The notes below the pieces were generated by a model. The model was not told the DNA's origin. It searched no databases and worked only from the letters and a program-made list of their open reading frames with translations. Shown here piece after piece: positions 42,619 through 52,222 of a stretch of DNA of 64,000 nt; the stretch's first letter is position 1; every line of letters begins with the position of its first letter. The DNA comes from CAYJBH01 sp964368625 (GTDB taxonomy: Bacteria > Bacillota > Clostridia > Oscillospirales > Ruminococcaceae). The stretch lies in NCBI GenBank assembly GCA_964368625.1, contig CAYJBH010000011.1:1-64000 (forward strand). The letters are read 5' to 3'. The position numbers and the translations under genes were made by a program.

Positions 42619-43741
42619 TGTTACCGCATTAAATAATTATATTAAATCTTTGCTCGACAACAATGAAATACTTTCAGATTTAACCCTTACGGCTGAACTG
42701 GATTCTTTTCATCTGCACCGTAAGTCGGGCCATTGTTATTTTACATTGAAGGATCATGACTCTTCTGTAAAAGCTGTAATGTTTAGCAGGGATGTAGGAC
42801 GACTTTCCTTCGTTCCGGAAAATGGTATGCAGCTGCTTGTTAGAGCCAGGGCCAGTATATATCAAAAGGATGGTTCGTTTCAACTTTATGTAAGCCATAT
42901 GTTTTTAGATGGTGAAGGTGCGCTGAATGCTGCATTTTTACAGATGAAGACAAGACTTGAAAAACGTGGTTTTTTTGCAGCTGAGCATAAAAAGAAACTG
43001 CCTCAAAATCCAATATGTATTGGTCTTATAACTTCAAAAGATGGCGCTGCATTACAGGATATATTGGCTGTTGCCAGAAGAAGGTCTTTAGTTAACCTTA
43101 ACTTTATCCTTTACGACGTTCCTGTTCAGGGAGCATCTGCTTCTTTGCCTATTTGTAATGCAATTAAAGCACTCGATAAGGTAGCCAGTATTGATTTAAT
43201 TTTGGTATCTAGAGGTGGAGGTAGTGCTCAGGATCTTTTCGTGTTTAACAGCGAAGAGATAGCACAAGCGATATATAATGCTGATAAACCTATTGTATCA
43301 GCTATAGGACATGAAATAGATACGGTTATAAGTGACCTTGTTGCTGACGTTCGTGCAGCAACCCCTACGGCTGCAGCAGAGATAATATTACCGGATCCCT
43401 CACAGCTTCTTTATAGATATGAAAAAGCAAAAGTTTCTGTTAATCTAAAATCTGTTAATAATGAGATTTTAAGCGCTTGTGAGCAGCTAAACAAATTGTC
43501 TGAGAAATTTAAACTCTCTGTTTCACAAAGGGTTGAAAAAGAACATAAAATAATTAACATTTGTAGGGATAGACTAATGGCATATAACCCAAAAATGCTA
43601 TTAGAAAAAGGCTATGCCGTAGTTAGAACCGAAAGCAGACAGCTTTTAATTAATACGCCAAAAAAAGATGATATATTAGAAATTGAAACTTCCGAGGCAA
43701 GGATTGGTTGCGTTGTTAAATCGGTAGAATTAAAGGATTAA
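42605..43741 (+). CDS. xseA: Exodeoxyribonuclease VII large subunit
   Basis: XseA with XseB degrades single-stranded DNA and processes large acid-insoluble fragments. From the ATG at 42605 the protein has 378 residues, a little short for the family (400-450); the reduction is in the C-terminal coiled region. An OB-fold (about 1-95) precedes the catalytic domain with GLITSKDGAALQDI, LVSRGGGSAQDLFVFNSEEIAQAI and AIGHEIDTVISDLVADVRAATPTAAAE. The start overlaps nusB, and AGGGAAA upstream is a weak ribosome site. Confidence 0.95.
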   Translation: MEPISVTALNNYIKSLLDNNEILSDLTLTAELDSFHLHRKSGHCYFTLKDHDSSVKAVMFSRDVGRLSFVPENGMQLLVRARASIYQKDGSFQLYVSHMFLDGEGALNAAFLQMKTRLEKRGFFAAEHKKKLPQNPICIGLITSKDGAALQDILAVARRRSLVNLNFILYDVPVQGASASLPICNAIKALDKVASIDLILVSRGGGSAQDLFVFNSEEIAQAIYNADKPIVSAIGHEIDTVISDLVADVRAATPTAAAEIILPDPSQLLYRYEKAKVSVNLKSVNNEILSACEQLNKLSEKFKLSVSQRVEKEHKIINICRDRLMAYNPKMLLEKGYAVVRTESRQLLINTPKKDDILEIETSEARIGCVVKSVELKD

Positions 43742-43745
43742 AACT

Positions 43746-43937
43746 ATGAGTAAGAGAACGTTTGAAACGGCAGTTAAGGAACTTGAAGAGTTGGTTGAGA
43801 AGGTTGCCGATGATTCAACAGGAATTGAGGAACTTATACCGCTTTATGAAAAGGGGTGTTTGCTTGTTAAGGAATGTGAGGATAGGCTAAAGCAGGTAGA
43901 GGTTAAGCTGGAACTTTACGGTAAAGAGGATAACTGA
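43746..43937 (+). CDS. xseB: Exodeoxyribonuclease VII small subunit
   Basis: The 63-residue helical protein matches XseB (FETAVKELEELVEKV, then SLPLYEKG-like IPLYEKGCLLVKECEDRL). It decorates the XseA coiled coil. It follows xseA by 4 bases and overlaps the ispA start by 1 base. Confidence 0.95.
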   Translation: MSKRTFETAVKELEELVEKVADDSTGIEELIPLYEKGCLLVKECEDRLKQVEVKLELYGKEDN

Positions 43938-44827
43938 TGAATGTTATAACTTTTAAAGAAAAATACAGTGAATATAAAACTGCGGTTGAGCAGCAGCTTA
44001 TAGAGGTTATGAGCATGCTCCCAAATAGAGGCAGTGAAGTAGCTAAAGCAGCCGAGTATAGCTTATTTAACGGTGGGAAAAGAGTTAGAGGTGTTCTCGT
44101 TTTATCGGTTTGTGATATGCTATGCGGAAGCTATGAAAAAGCTCTTAATCTTGCTGCATCTATCGAGATGATTCATTGTTATTCACTTATTCACGACGAT
44201 CTTCCCTGTATGGATAATTCTGATTTAAGACGCGGAATGCCTTCCTGTCATGTTAAGTACAACGAAGCCACTGCTCTTCTGGCAGGAGATTGCTTGTTAA
44301 CGCATGCATTTGGTATTGTTGCCACAGCTGAAATCCCCTCGGAATCACTACTAACCGCCGTTCAACTTCTATCATATTCCTCTGGGCTGGGAGGAATGAT
44401 TTATGGGCAGGAGCTTGATTTAAAAAATGAGAGTAGACCTGTAACGGAATCTATGTTAAAAGAAACCCATCAAAATAAGACAGGAGCTCTAATTGCTACA
44501 GCAGTTCAGTTTGGAGCTATAGCGGGTGCTGCAAGTAGTCATGAATATTTAACGCTTCGAGAATTTGCCTTTAATCTAGGTTTGGCATTTCAGGTAATAG
44601 ACGATGTATTAGATGGCACCGGAACGGTAGAGGAACTCGGAAAACCCACAGGAAATGATAATGAGTGCGGTAAAAGAACATATTTCACAATTCTTGGACT
44701 GAATAAAGCGCAGGACTATGCAAAACAGCTTGCCGAAACTAATGTGGAGGCACTTAAAACACTGTTTGACAAACGAACTGAATTTTTACTAAATCTACAG
44801 GATGAGTTACTTGTTAGAAGAAGTTAA
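43937..44827 (+). CDS. ispA: Farnesyl/geranyl diphosphate synthase
   Basis: IspA condenses IPP with DMAPP and GPP to farnesyl diphosphate, the precursor used by UppS. The 296-residue all-helical prenyltransferase has the first Asp-rich motif HDDLPCMDNSDLRRG and the second QVIDDVLDG. GGKRVRGVLVL binds diphosphate. It is coupled to xseB and lies just before dxs. Confidence 0.96.
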   Translation: MNVITFKEKYSEYKTAVEQQLIEVMSMLPNRGSEVAKAAEYSLFNGGKRVRGVLVLSVCDMLCGSYEKALNLAASIEMIHCYSLIHDDLPCMDNSDLRRGMPSCHVKYNEATALLAGDCLLTHAFGIVATAEIPSESLLTAVQLLSYSSGLGGMIYGQELDLKNESRPVTESMLKETHQNKTGALIATAVQFGAIAGAASSHEYLTLREFAFNLGLAFQVIDDVLDGTGTVEELGKPTGNDNECGKRTYFTILGLNKAQDYAKQLAETNVEALKTLFDKRTEFLLNLQDELLVRRS

Positions 44828-44868
44828 TAACACATAGAAAGGAATGCCTTAAAAAGGTAATAATATTT

Positions 44869-46722
44869 ATGTCATCAATACTTGATTCTGTAAAATCTCC
44901 TCTGGATACAAAACATTTAAACGAAAACGAGCTTAAACAACTGTGTGGTGAAATTCGCACGTTTTTAATAGATAGCGTAGGTGACACCGGCGGTCATCTT
45001 GCGTCTAATCTCGGCATAGTTGAACTCACACTATCGATATTGCTTGCTTTTTCCGGTAAGGATGATAGGATTATCTACGATGTAGGTCATCAATGCTATC
45101 CTCATAAGTTATTAACCGGTAGAAAAGATAAATTTACTACCTTACGACAAAAGGATGGAATAACAGGTTTTCCAGCACCATCAGAAAGCAAATATGATTC
45201 TTTTATTACGGGGCATGGAAACACTTCGATATCTGCCGCAATAGGTATTGCAACTGCTAAAAAGCTGAAGAATGAAGATGGATATGTTGTTGCCATAATC
45301 GGAGACGGAAGTTTTGGCGGTGGTATGGTTTATGAAGGAATGAATAATATTTGTCATCTTGATAATCTTGTTGTTGTGTTAAACGATAACAAGATGTCGA
45401 TATCTAAAAATGTTGGTGCATTTTCAACCTATCTAAATAGACTAAGACTTTCCAAGGAATACAGTAATGCAAAATATGGTGCATCTCATACCTTATCTAA
45501 AATACCAATTGTTGGAGATGTTTTTGTTAATGGTTTAAGAGATGTTAAAACTACCATGAGGCAGATGCTATACAGCGATACTTTTTTTGAGATGATGGGA
45601 TTTCAATATTTCGGACCGTATGACGGTCATGACGTATTAGAACTTCGTAGAATGTTTTTAGGTATTAAAAAACTTAACACTCCTGTTTTTATTCATGCTA
45701 TAACGCAAAAGGGTAGAGGTCTTACCGAAGCTGAGAAAAACCCTAAAGCTTATCATAGCCTTTCACCTAGACTGGTTAAGACCAACAAAGGCAATAAAGA
45801 TTTCTCAGCTGTATTTGGCGATTCTTTATGTGAGTTTGCAGAGAATAATAATGAGATAGTTGCAATAACCGCTGCTATGAAGGATGGTACCGGGCTATCT
45901 AAATTTGCAAAACGATTTCCTAACAGATTTTACGATGTTGGCATGGCCGAACAGCATGCCGTAACATTTGCAGCCGGACTTTCAAAGGAAGGCATTAAAC
46001 CGGTTGTTGCAATATATTCAACCTTTTTGCAACGCAGCTATGATCAGATTATTAACGATGTATATCTTAATGAAGCCAATGTGCTTTTTGCAGTCGATAG
46101 AGCCGGTCTAGTTCCGGGGGACGGTGAGACTCATCAGGGAATATACGATGTAAATTATTTGTCGCAACCGCAAAATTCTATTCTGGTTGCTCCATCTAAC
46201 AGCAAGGAGTTAAAGCATTGGTTAGGCAGATTACTGCTACTCGAAGGTATACGTTCAATCAGGTATCCCAGAGGCTATGATTCCGACATTTTAAGCAGCT
46301 ATCTATGTACCGGTTGCACATATGATACGTTAGTTACTTATGATAATTCTGATACTGCTATTCTAAGTTATGGCATAGTATTAGAAGAAGCCATTAAGGC
46401 ATCACAACAATTGAAAGAGCTAAATAGTAACTGTGATGTTATAAAGTTAATTCAGCTTCAACCTTTTCCTGATCAGCTAATAACTGATTTGCTAAAATAT
46501 AAGAAGATAATGATATTACATGATGATGTTGTTATAGGCGGATTGGGTGAAAGGCTGATAGCAAGACTGCAGGCAATGGGTTATATCGGTAAGTTTATCG
46601 ACAAAGGAATTCTAGACACTAAAATACCATGTTCAAACACCGATGAGCTAAGAAAAAAGCTTGGTCTTGATGCTGATTCAATTATTCCACTTCTAAGGAG
46701 TACCGGTAATGACCAGACTTGA
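44869..46722 (+). CDS. dxs: 1-deoxy-D-xylulose 5-phosphate synthase
   Basis: Dxs is the thiamine-diphosphate enzyme that starts the MEP pathway from pyruvate and glyceraldehyde 3-phosphate. The 617-residue protein shows SNLGIVELT, DVGHQCYPHKLLTGRKD, the ThDP motif GDGSFGGGM...NDNKMSIS, and the pyrimidine-domain FYDVGMAEQHAVTFAAGL. Dxr and IspG are encoded in the minus-strand operon at 5686-8909. Confidence 0.97.
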   Translation: MSSILDSVKSPLDTKHLNENELKQLCGEIRTFLIDSVGDTGGHLASNLGIVELTLSILLAFSGKDDRIIYDVGHQCYPHKLLTGRKDKFTTLRQKDGITGFPAPSESKYDSFITGHGNTSISAAIGIATAKKLKNEDGYVVAIIGDGSFGGGMVYEGMNNICHLDNLVVVLNDNKMSISKNVGAFSTYLNRLRLSKEYSNAKYGASHTLSKIPIVGDVFVNGLRDVKTTMRQMLYSDTFFEMMGFQYFGPYDGHDVLELRRMFLGIKKLNTPVFIHAITQKGRGLTEAEKNPKAYHSLSPRLVKTNKGNKDFSAVFGDSLCEFAENNNEIVAITAAMKDGTGLSKFAKRFPNRFYDVGMAEQHAVTFAAGLSKEGIKPVVAIYSTFLQRSYDQIINDVYLNEANVLFAVDRAGLVPGDGETHQGIYDVNYLSQPQNSILVAPSNSKELKHWLGRLLLLEGIRSIRYPRGYDSDILSSYLCTGCTYDTLVTYDNSDTAILSYGIVLEEAIKASQQLKELNSNCDVIKLIQLQPFPDQLITDLLKYKKIMILHDDVVIGGLGERLIARLQAMGYIGKFIDKGILDTKIPCSNTDELRKKLGLDADSIIPLLRSTGNDQT

Positions 46723-47494
46723 TCAAATAATTACCGAGCAATACAGCCTTCCTTCCAGAGAAAAAGCAAGAGCACTTATTATGCAGGGTTGTTGTTTTGT
46801 TAATGGACAAAGAGCAGATAAACCGGGGCATTCTGTTAAGGACACCGATGTTGTTGAACTAAAGATACCGGATAAAAGCTTTGTTAGTAGAGGTGGCTTT
46901 AAGCTATTACAGGCAATTGAAAAATTTTCGTTAAATATTAACGATCTTTGCATGATGGATATTGGCGCTTCAACAGGAGGTTTTACTGATTGTGCCCTTC
47001 AAAACGGAGCTCGGTTTGTTTATGCCGTTGATGTTGGTTATGGTCAACTTGACTATCGTTTACGTAACGATGAAAGGGTTCATAGCTTAGAGAGAACTAA
47101 TATACGATATCTCGATGTAGAGCTGGTAGATAAGAAAATTGATCTATTTACCATTGATGTATCTTTTATTTCGTTAAAGCTTATATTCCCACTACTTGAA
47201 AAATATGCTAATGAGAGTTATAATGTTATTGCACTAATTAAGCCGCAGTTCGAAGCAGGCAGGAGTGAGGTTGGAAAAAATGGAGTTGTTAAGGACTCTA
47301 AGGTTCACAAAGCGGTTATAGCTTCGGCTTTAAGTTATGCAAATGAAAGTGGATTATACCCATTTGGACTAAGTTATTCACCGATAAAAGGCCCTAAGGG
47401 AAATATTGAATTCTTAGTTGCCCTTTCTTCAGATATAACTACTTTTACCCCTGATATAGAAACGGTAGTTAACGAGGCTCACGAACTTTTATAG
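46709..47494 (+). CDS. tlyA: TlyA family rRNA 2'-O-methyltransferase
   Basis: The 261-residue protein has an N-terminal S4 RNA-binding domain (LDQIITEQYSLPSREKARALIMQGCCFVNG) and an FtsJ-like Rossmann methyltransferase domain with the SAM motif MDIGASTGGFTDCALQNGA. TlyA in other bacteria 2'-O-methylates 16S and 23S rRNA. It overlaps dxs by 14 bases, in the conserved dxs-tlyA-nadK-recN order. Confidence 0.95.
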   Translation: MTRLDQIITEQYSLPSREKARALIMQGCCFVNGQRADKPGHSVKDTDVVELKIPDKSFVSRGGFKLLQAIEKFSLNINDLCMMDIGASTGGFTDCALQNGARFVYAVDVGYGQLDYRLRNDERVHSLERTNIRYLDVELVDKKIDLFTIDVSFISLKLIFPLLEKYANESYNVIALIKPQFEAGRSEVGKNGVVKDSKVHKAVIASALSYANESGLYPFGLSYSPIKGPKGNIEFLVALSSDITTFTPDIETVVNEAHELL

Positions 47495-47522
47495 ATGTTT
47501 TTTTCCGGAGTTAAACATATTA

Positions 47523-48308
47523 ATGAATATACTCGTAATCAACAATCCAGCAAATAGAGAAGCGGTTCTATTAACAGAAAAAATATTAAATATGTTTTCC
47601 AAGGAAAATATTAACTGCGAAATTTTAGCTGGCGATAATCTAAAAACCAAAAATTACGATTATGTTGTTACCGTTGGTGGAGATGGAACGTTACTACATG
47701 CAGCCCATCTACTAAAAAACCGAGAAATACCAATTGTTGGTGTTAATGTTGGAAGACTTGGCTTTCTAACAGCGATAACTGCAGAGCGTTATGAAAAACT
47801 TTTAGCTTTAACAACCGGCGACTATTTTCTTGAAAATAGACTTATGTTGATGGCAGATTGTAATAATAAGCGTTTAATAGCACTTAATGAAATTTTGATT
47901 GTTGGCGGTACCATTGCAAAAACAATGGACATAGAAGTTTCCTGCGATGATAGTACAGTTCTTGGGTACCGAGGCGATGGGGTTATTGTTTCTACTCCTA
48001 CCGGTTCAACTGCATATGCACTATCTGCAGGAGGTCCGATAGTTGATAGCCGACTCGGAGCAATTTCTGTTACGCCACTTTGCGCACATAGTCTTGGTAC
48101 TCCTCCTATGGTGTTTGCAAAAGATAGAGTTATTAAGGTTAAAACTAAAACTTCCTGTGGTATGGCAATTATGTGTGCAGATGGTAAGGAAGAATGTAAA
48201 ATATTGGATTATGTTACAATTCGTTGTAATAATAAATATACACCACTTATATTTTTTAGTAAAACAGGACAGTTTTCGGCTATAGAGGAAAAGTTACAAA
48301 GGAAATAA
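47523..48308 (+). CDS. nadK: NAD kinase
   Basis: NadK phosphorylates NAD+ to NADP+. The 261-residue protein has the diagnostic VTVGGDGTLLHAAH and the ATP/NAD motif GDGVIVSTPTGSTAYALSAGGPIV. It lies between tlyA and recN. In many relatives argR (ahrC) sits between nadK and recN; here only 7 bases separate them, so argR is absent from this locus. Confidence 0.97.
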   Translation: MNILVINNPANREAVLLTEKILNMFSKENINCEILAGDNLKTKNYDYVVTVGGDGTLLHAAHLLKNREIPIVGVNVGRLGFLTAITAERYEKLLALTTGDYFLENRLMLMADCNNKRLIALNEILIVGGTIAKTMDIEVSCDDSTVLGYRGDGVIVSTPTGSTAYALSAGGPIVDSRLGAISVTPLCAHSLGTPPMVFAKDRVIKVKTKTSCGMAIMCADGKEECKILDYVTIRCNNKYTPLIFFSKTGQFSAIEEKLQRK

Positions 48309-48315
48309 CAAAACA

Positions 48316-49977
48316 ATGCTTTGCGAACTTACAATAGAGAATATTGCAGTTATAGAGAAGGCAACCGTAAACTTTGAAAAGGGGTTTAACGTACTTACCG
48401 GTGAAACCGGTGCCGGTAAATCCATTGTTATTGATTCGGTTTCTGCGCTTCTTGGGCATCGTCTTGCAAAAGATGTAATTAGGAACGGTGCCGATAAGGC
48501 TACAATTTGTGCAGTTTTTAACAACCTTCCAAAATCGGTTTGCAGTATTATTTCCGATCTTGGGTTTGAATATGACGATCAATTAATAGTTACTCGTGAA
48601 CTGAGTATCGATGGCAGGGGAAGCGTAAGAATAAATGGTCGTCCGGCCCTAGTTTCTATGTTAAAAGAATTTATGCCACGATTGTTGTCGATACACGGTC
48701 AACAGGATAATCATATCCTCGTTAATCCCGAAACACAGCTTATTCTACTAGATCGATTTGGAGAGTTGTATTCCATAAGAAACGAATATCTTGCAATTTA
48801 TAGACAACTTTGTGAAAGAATAAAACTACTTAATAATCTTACTGGTAGCGAAGAAAAAAACCAGGAACGAACAGAGTTTTTAAAGTTTCAGATTGAAGAG
48901 ATAGAAAAGGCTGCCTTTAAAGCTGATGAACCAACAAGGCTACAGAACCGTAGATCTGTACTAATTAATATTGAAAAAATATTGCAGGGTCTCTCCGGTG
49001 CAAAACAAGCGATTAACGACGATGAAGGTGGAACTCTAATTAGCCTAACTGCTGCTGTTACTGCTTTATCCGGAGTAGATGAGGTTAAGATAAAAGAGTT
49101 TAAGGATCGAGCAGAAGCATTATATTATGAACTTCAAGAATTATCTGTTGATATTGCTGCAGAACTTAACAGTATTGAATCGCAGCCAGGTGAACTTGAA
49201 ACAATAGAACAGCGCCTAGATGAATATTATAAATTAAGAAAAAAATACGGCGAAGATGTTAATGAAATCGAGTTATATAAAGTTAAGGCTATTGAAGAAC
49301 TTTCATTTATCGAAAATGGCGAAGAAAAAATAGCCGAGCTTGAAGAAGAGATAGAAAACCTAGGTGATACAGCAAAAAAACTAGCAAATAAACTCACCAA
49401 GGAAAGAAAAAAAACTTTTGAAAAACTTGAAAAAGAGGTGGTTTCTTCACTAGCAGAATTAAAAATGCCGGGTATGAAATTTGAACTTGCAATTAACCAT
49501 AAAGCACTTACTAAGGATGGTTGTGATGAAATAGAATTTTTAATTGCAACAAATCCGGGTGAATTGCCAAAACCTTTATCTAAGGTTGCATCCGGAGGTG
49601 AGCTTGCAAGAATTATGTTGGCCATAAAAAATAGCCTTGCAGAAGCAGATGATATGCCAACCGTAATTTATGATGAGATTGACACCGGAGTATCCGGTTC
49701 AGCCTCATATAAAATAGGCAAAATGATGCATAACACTGCGGATAATAGACAGGTGCTAGCGGTTACACATTCGGCACAGCTAGCATGTTTTGCAGACAAC
49801 CATCTTTTAATTGAAAAATCAACCAACAAAAATTTAGCAAAAACCCAGATAACACAACTTAATAAAGAAGGTAGGGTATATGAACTTGCTAGAATAATGT
49901 CAGGTGATAGTATTACACAAACAGCCATGGCAAATGCAGAAGAGCTACTAACAACAGCAAATAAAGGAGTAAAATAA
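48316..49977 (+). CDS. recN: DNA repair protein RecN
   Basis: RecN is an SMC-like ATPase recruited to double-strand breaks. The 553-residue protein has Walker A GETGAGKS near the N-terminus, a long coiled-coil middle (about 155-375), the signature SKVASGGELARIMLAIK and Walker B TVIYDEIDTGVSG at the C-terminus. It ends one base into tyrS (AATG overlap). Confidence 0.97.
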   Translation: MLCELTIENIAVIEKATVNFEKGFNVLTGETGAGKSIVIDSVSALLGHRLAKDVIRNGADKATICAVFNNLPKSVCSIISDLGFEYDDQLIVTRELSIDGRGSVRINGRPALVSMLKEFMPRLLSIHGQQDNHILVNPETQLILLDRFGELYSIRNEYLAIYRQLCERIKLLNNLTGSEEKNQERTEFLKFQIEEIEKAAFKADEPTRLQNRRSVLINIEKILQGLSGAKQAINDDEGGTLISLTAAVTALSGVDEVKIKEFKDRAEALYYELQELSVDIAAELNSIESQPGELETIEQRLDEYYKLRKKYGEDVNEIELYKVKAIEELSFIENGEEKIAELEEEIENLGDTAKKLANKLTKERKKTFEKLEKEVVSSLAELKMPGMKFELAINHKALTKDGCDEIEFLIATNPGELPKPLSKVASGGELARIMLAIKNSLAEADDMPTVIYDEIDTGVSGSASYKIGKMMHNTADNRQVLAVTHSAQLACFADNHLLIEKSTNKNLAKTQITQLNKEGRVYELARIMSGDSITQTAMANAEELLTTANKGVK

Positions 49978-51194
49978 TGCAAATTTTTGAAGAACTTAAG
50001 GCAAGAGGTCTTATTGCTCAGGTTACCGACGAAGAGGAAATAAAAGAGCTAATAAATAATGGTAAAGCTACTTTTTATATTGGATTTGACCCAACGGCCG
50101 ACAGCCTACATGTTGGTCACTTTATGGCTCTTTGTCTTATGAAAAGGTTACAGATGGCCGGTAATAGACCTATAGCTCTTTTAGGTGGTGGAACCGGAAT
50201 GATTGGTGACCCTTCTGGCAGAACTGATATGCGAGATATGATGACAACCCAGACAATTGATCATAATATTGCATGCTTTAAAAAACAGATGGAGCGATTC
50301 ATCGAGTTTGGCGAAGGCAAAGCAATGATGGTAAACAATGCTGATTGGTTATTGAAGTTGAACTATGTTGAACTGCTTCGTGAAGTTGGAGCTTGCTTTT
50401 CGGTAAATAGAATGTTAACTGCAGAGTGTTATAAACAGCGTCTTGAAAAAGGTCTATCATTTTTTGAATTTAATTACATGATAATGCAGTCGTACGATTT
50501 TTTAGAATTATTTCGTAAATATGGCTGTAATATGCAGTTTGGTGGCGATGACCAATGGAGCAATATGCTTGGCGGTACCGACTTAATCAGACGTAAGCTT
50601 GGTGAAAATGCATACGCTATGACTATAACACTACTAACAACATCTGAGGGAACTAAGATGGGTAAAACCCAAAAAGGAGCTGTTTGGCTAGACCCTGATA
50701 AAACAACTCCATTTGAGTTCTTCCAATACTGGAGAAACGTTGATGATGCAGATGTAATAAAGGTTATGAAACTTTTAACCTTTATGAGCCTTGAAGAAAT
50801 TTCTGAATATGAAAAACTTGAAGGTGCTGAGTTAAATCGAGCTAAAGAGAGATTAGCATATGAACTTACCGACCTTGTTCACGGGAAAGAAGAAGCTGAA
50901 AAGTCCAAATTAGCAGCAGCAGCACTTTTCTCCGGAGCAGCCGGTGGGGATATTCCAACACACATACTAAATCAAGATAAACTGGTAGACGATACAGCAA
51001 CTATAATAACGTTATTAGTTTCTTCTAAGTTGGCCCCATCCACCAGTGAAGCTCGCAGATTAATCCAACAGGGAGGCATTTCTATAGATGGAGAATCTGT
51101 TAAGGAATTTAACTTTACAGTATCTAAAACCCAGTTAATTGAAGGTGTTTTGGTTAAAAAGGGGAAAAAACATTTCTGTAAAATAAGTCTTTAA
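49977..51194 (+). CDS. tyrS: Tyrosyl-tRNA synthetase
   Basis: TyrRS charges tRNA-Tyr. The 405-residue class I enzyme has the HIGH-like HVGH in DPTADSLHVGHFMAL, the Tyr-binding GGDDQWSNMLGG region, the KMSKS-like KMGKT, and a C-terminal S4 domain (TSEARRLIQQGGISIDG). No T-box leader is present; it is the last gene of the long plus-strand array. It overlaps the convergent S1-domain gene by 4 bases. Confidence 0.97.
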   Translation: MQIFEELKARGLIAQVTDEEEIKELINNGKATFYIGFDPTADSLHVGHFMALCLMKRLQMAGNRPIALLGGGTGMIGDPSGRTDMRDMMTTQTIDHNIACFKKQMERFIEFGEGKAMMVNNADWLLKLNYVELLREVGACFSVNRMLTAECYKQRLEKGLSFFEFNYMIMQSYDFLELFRKYGCNMQFGGDDQWSNMLGGTDLIRRKLGENAYAMTITLLTTSEGTKMGKTQKGAVWLDPDKTTPFEFFQYWRNVDDADVIKVMKLLTFMSLEEISEYEKLEGAELNRAKERLAYELTDLVHGKEEAEKSKLAAAALFSGAAGGDIPTHILNQDKLVDDTATIITLLVSSKLAPSTSEARRLIQQGGISIDGESVKEFNFTVSKTQLIEGVLVKKGKKHFCKISL

Positions 51195-52096
51195 TCAAAA
51201 TGGCTGGTAATATCTCTGCCTGAACTTAAACTAGCGTAGCTAAACTTATTAATATGGTTTCCTTTGTGAAAATAGTGAAGTTTGTATTTTTGAGTGCAGT
51301 CTTCTATAATGCCTACAACTGCAAGTTTAACCTTCATTTTTTCAGGTATTATGCTTTTTATGTACACACTAACACATTGTCCGGCTTCTAGTCCATGAAC
51401 CGGTTCGGCTAAACCTGATAAATTTGGTAAAAGCTCAATAAAAACTCCGTACTCTTCAATGCTACGAACACGACCTACAACGGTTTCTCCGGCAGAAAAA
51501 CATGCCGCATTCTCATCCCAGTTACCGAGAAGCTCTTTTAATGTTAACAAAACTCTTCCTCGTTCATCGAAAGATTTTATAACGGTTTTTAGTGTTTGTC
51601 CTTTATATACTCTATCATGCGGTGTTGCTATTCTAGACACTGATAGACAGTCTATATGTAACAAGCCTGCAATTCCGCAGCCAATATCACAAAAGGCGCC
51701 ATACCGCTCTATATGTGTTACCCTACAGTTAATTATATCACCGCAAATCTTTCCCTCTATATAATCTTCATAGCAGCGACGCTGCGCCTCTTTACGTGAT
51801 AAAATGAAAATTGGCTCAGAGGTGGAAAAATCTATATCTTTTATAATAAAACAAACCTTTTGCCCAATTTTCGATAATATTGCTATGTCCTTTATTTCGC
51901 TGTTATCCGGATAGTATACCGATTCTTCAAATGGCATAACTGCCCGATAATCTCCAAATTCAAAGCAAATTCTTCTATTAACATCAAATAAAAGTGCTGT
52001 TGATTGTAAAATCGTTCCACGACTTTTTGCAATAACTAGCTGCTCTATCGGAAGCTTAGCGGCATCCTGAAAATCACCTTCCAGCTTATATTCCAT
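51191..52096 (-). CDS. S1-domain RNA-binding protein
   Basis: The 301-residue protein contains two clear S1/OB RNA-binding domains. One lies at about 117-185 (GDIINCRVTHIERYGAFCDIGCGIAGLLHIDCLS) and the next at about 200-265 (GETVVGRVRSIEEYGVFIELLPNLSGLAEP). An N-terminal degenerate S1-like domain is likely. It resembles short ribosomal protein S1-like proteins of Clostridia, distinct from full S1. A role in translation or RNA handling is likely but undefined. Confidence 0.87.
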   Translation of the reverse strand: MEYKLEGDFQDAAKLPIEQLVIAKSRGTILQSTALLFDVNRRICFEFGDYRAVMPFEESVYYPDNSEIKDIAILSKIGQKVCFIIKDIDFSTSEPIFILSRKEAQRRCYEDYIEGKICGDIINCRVTHIERYGAFCDIGCGIAGLLHIDCLSVSRIATPHDRVYKGQTLKTVIKSFDERGRVLLTLKELLGNWDENAACFSAGETVVGRVRSIEEYGVFIELLPNLSGLAEPVHGLEAGQCVSVYIKSIIPEKMKVKLAVVGIIEDCTQKYKLHYFHKGNHINKFSYASLSSGRDITSHFD

Positions 52097-52161
52097 ACGA
52101 AACCTATTCCTTTCTCCTATTTTTTACATATCAAACTATATGCAGAGAATTAAAGAAATAT

Positions 52162-52190
52162 TTGCAATAGTGGTCTGTTTCGTATATAAT
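52162..52190 (+). promoter_or_regulatory. Sigma-A-type promoter of prfA
   Basis: TTGCAA (52162-52167), a 17-base spacer and TATAAT (52185-52190) lie 32 bases upstream of prfA. Confidence 0.7.
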
Positions 52191-52222
52191 TAATTTATTA
52201 ATAATCTAAAAACAGGGGAAAT

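Noticed and set aside
44828..44868. Two-codon mini-ORF (ATG CCT TAA) before dxs as a regulatory leader peptide
   Set aside because: The AAAGGA sequence touches the ATG with no spacing, so it would not be translated efficiently.
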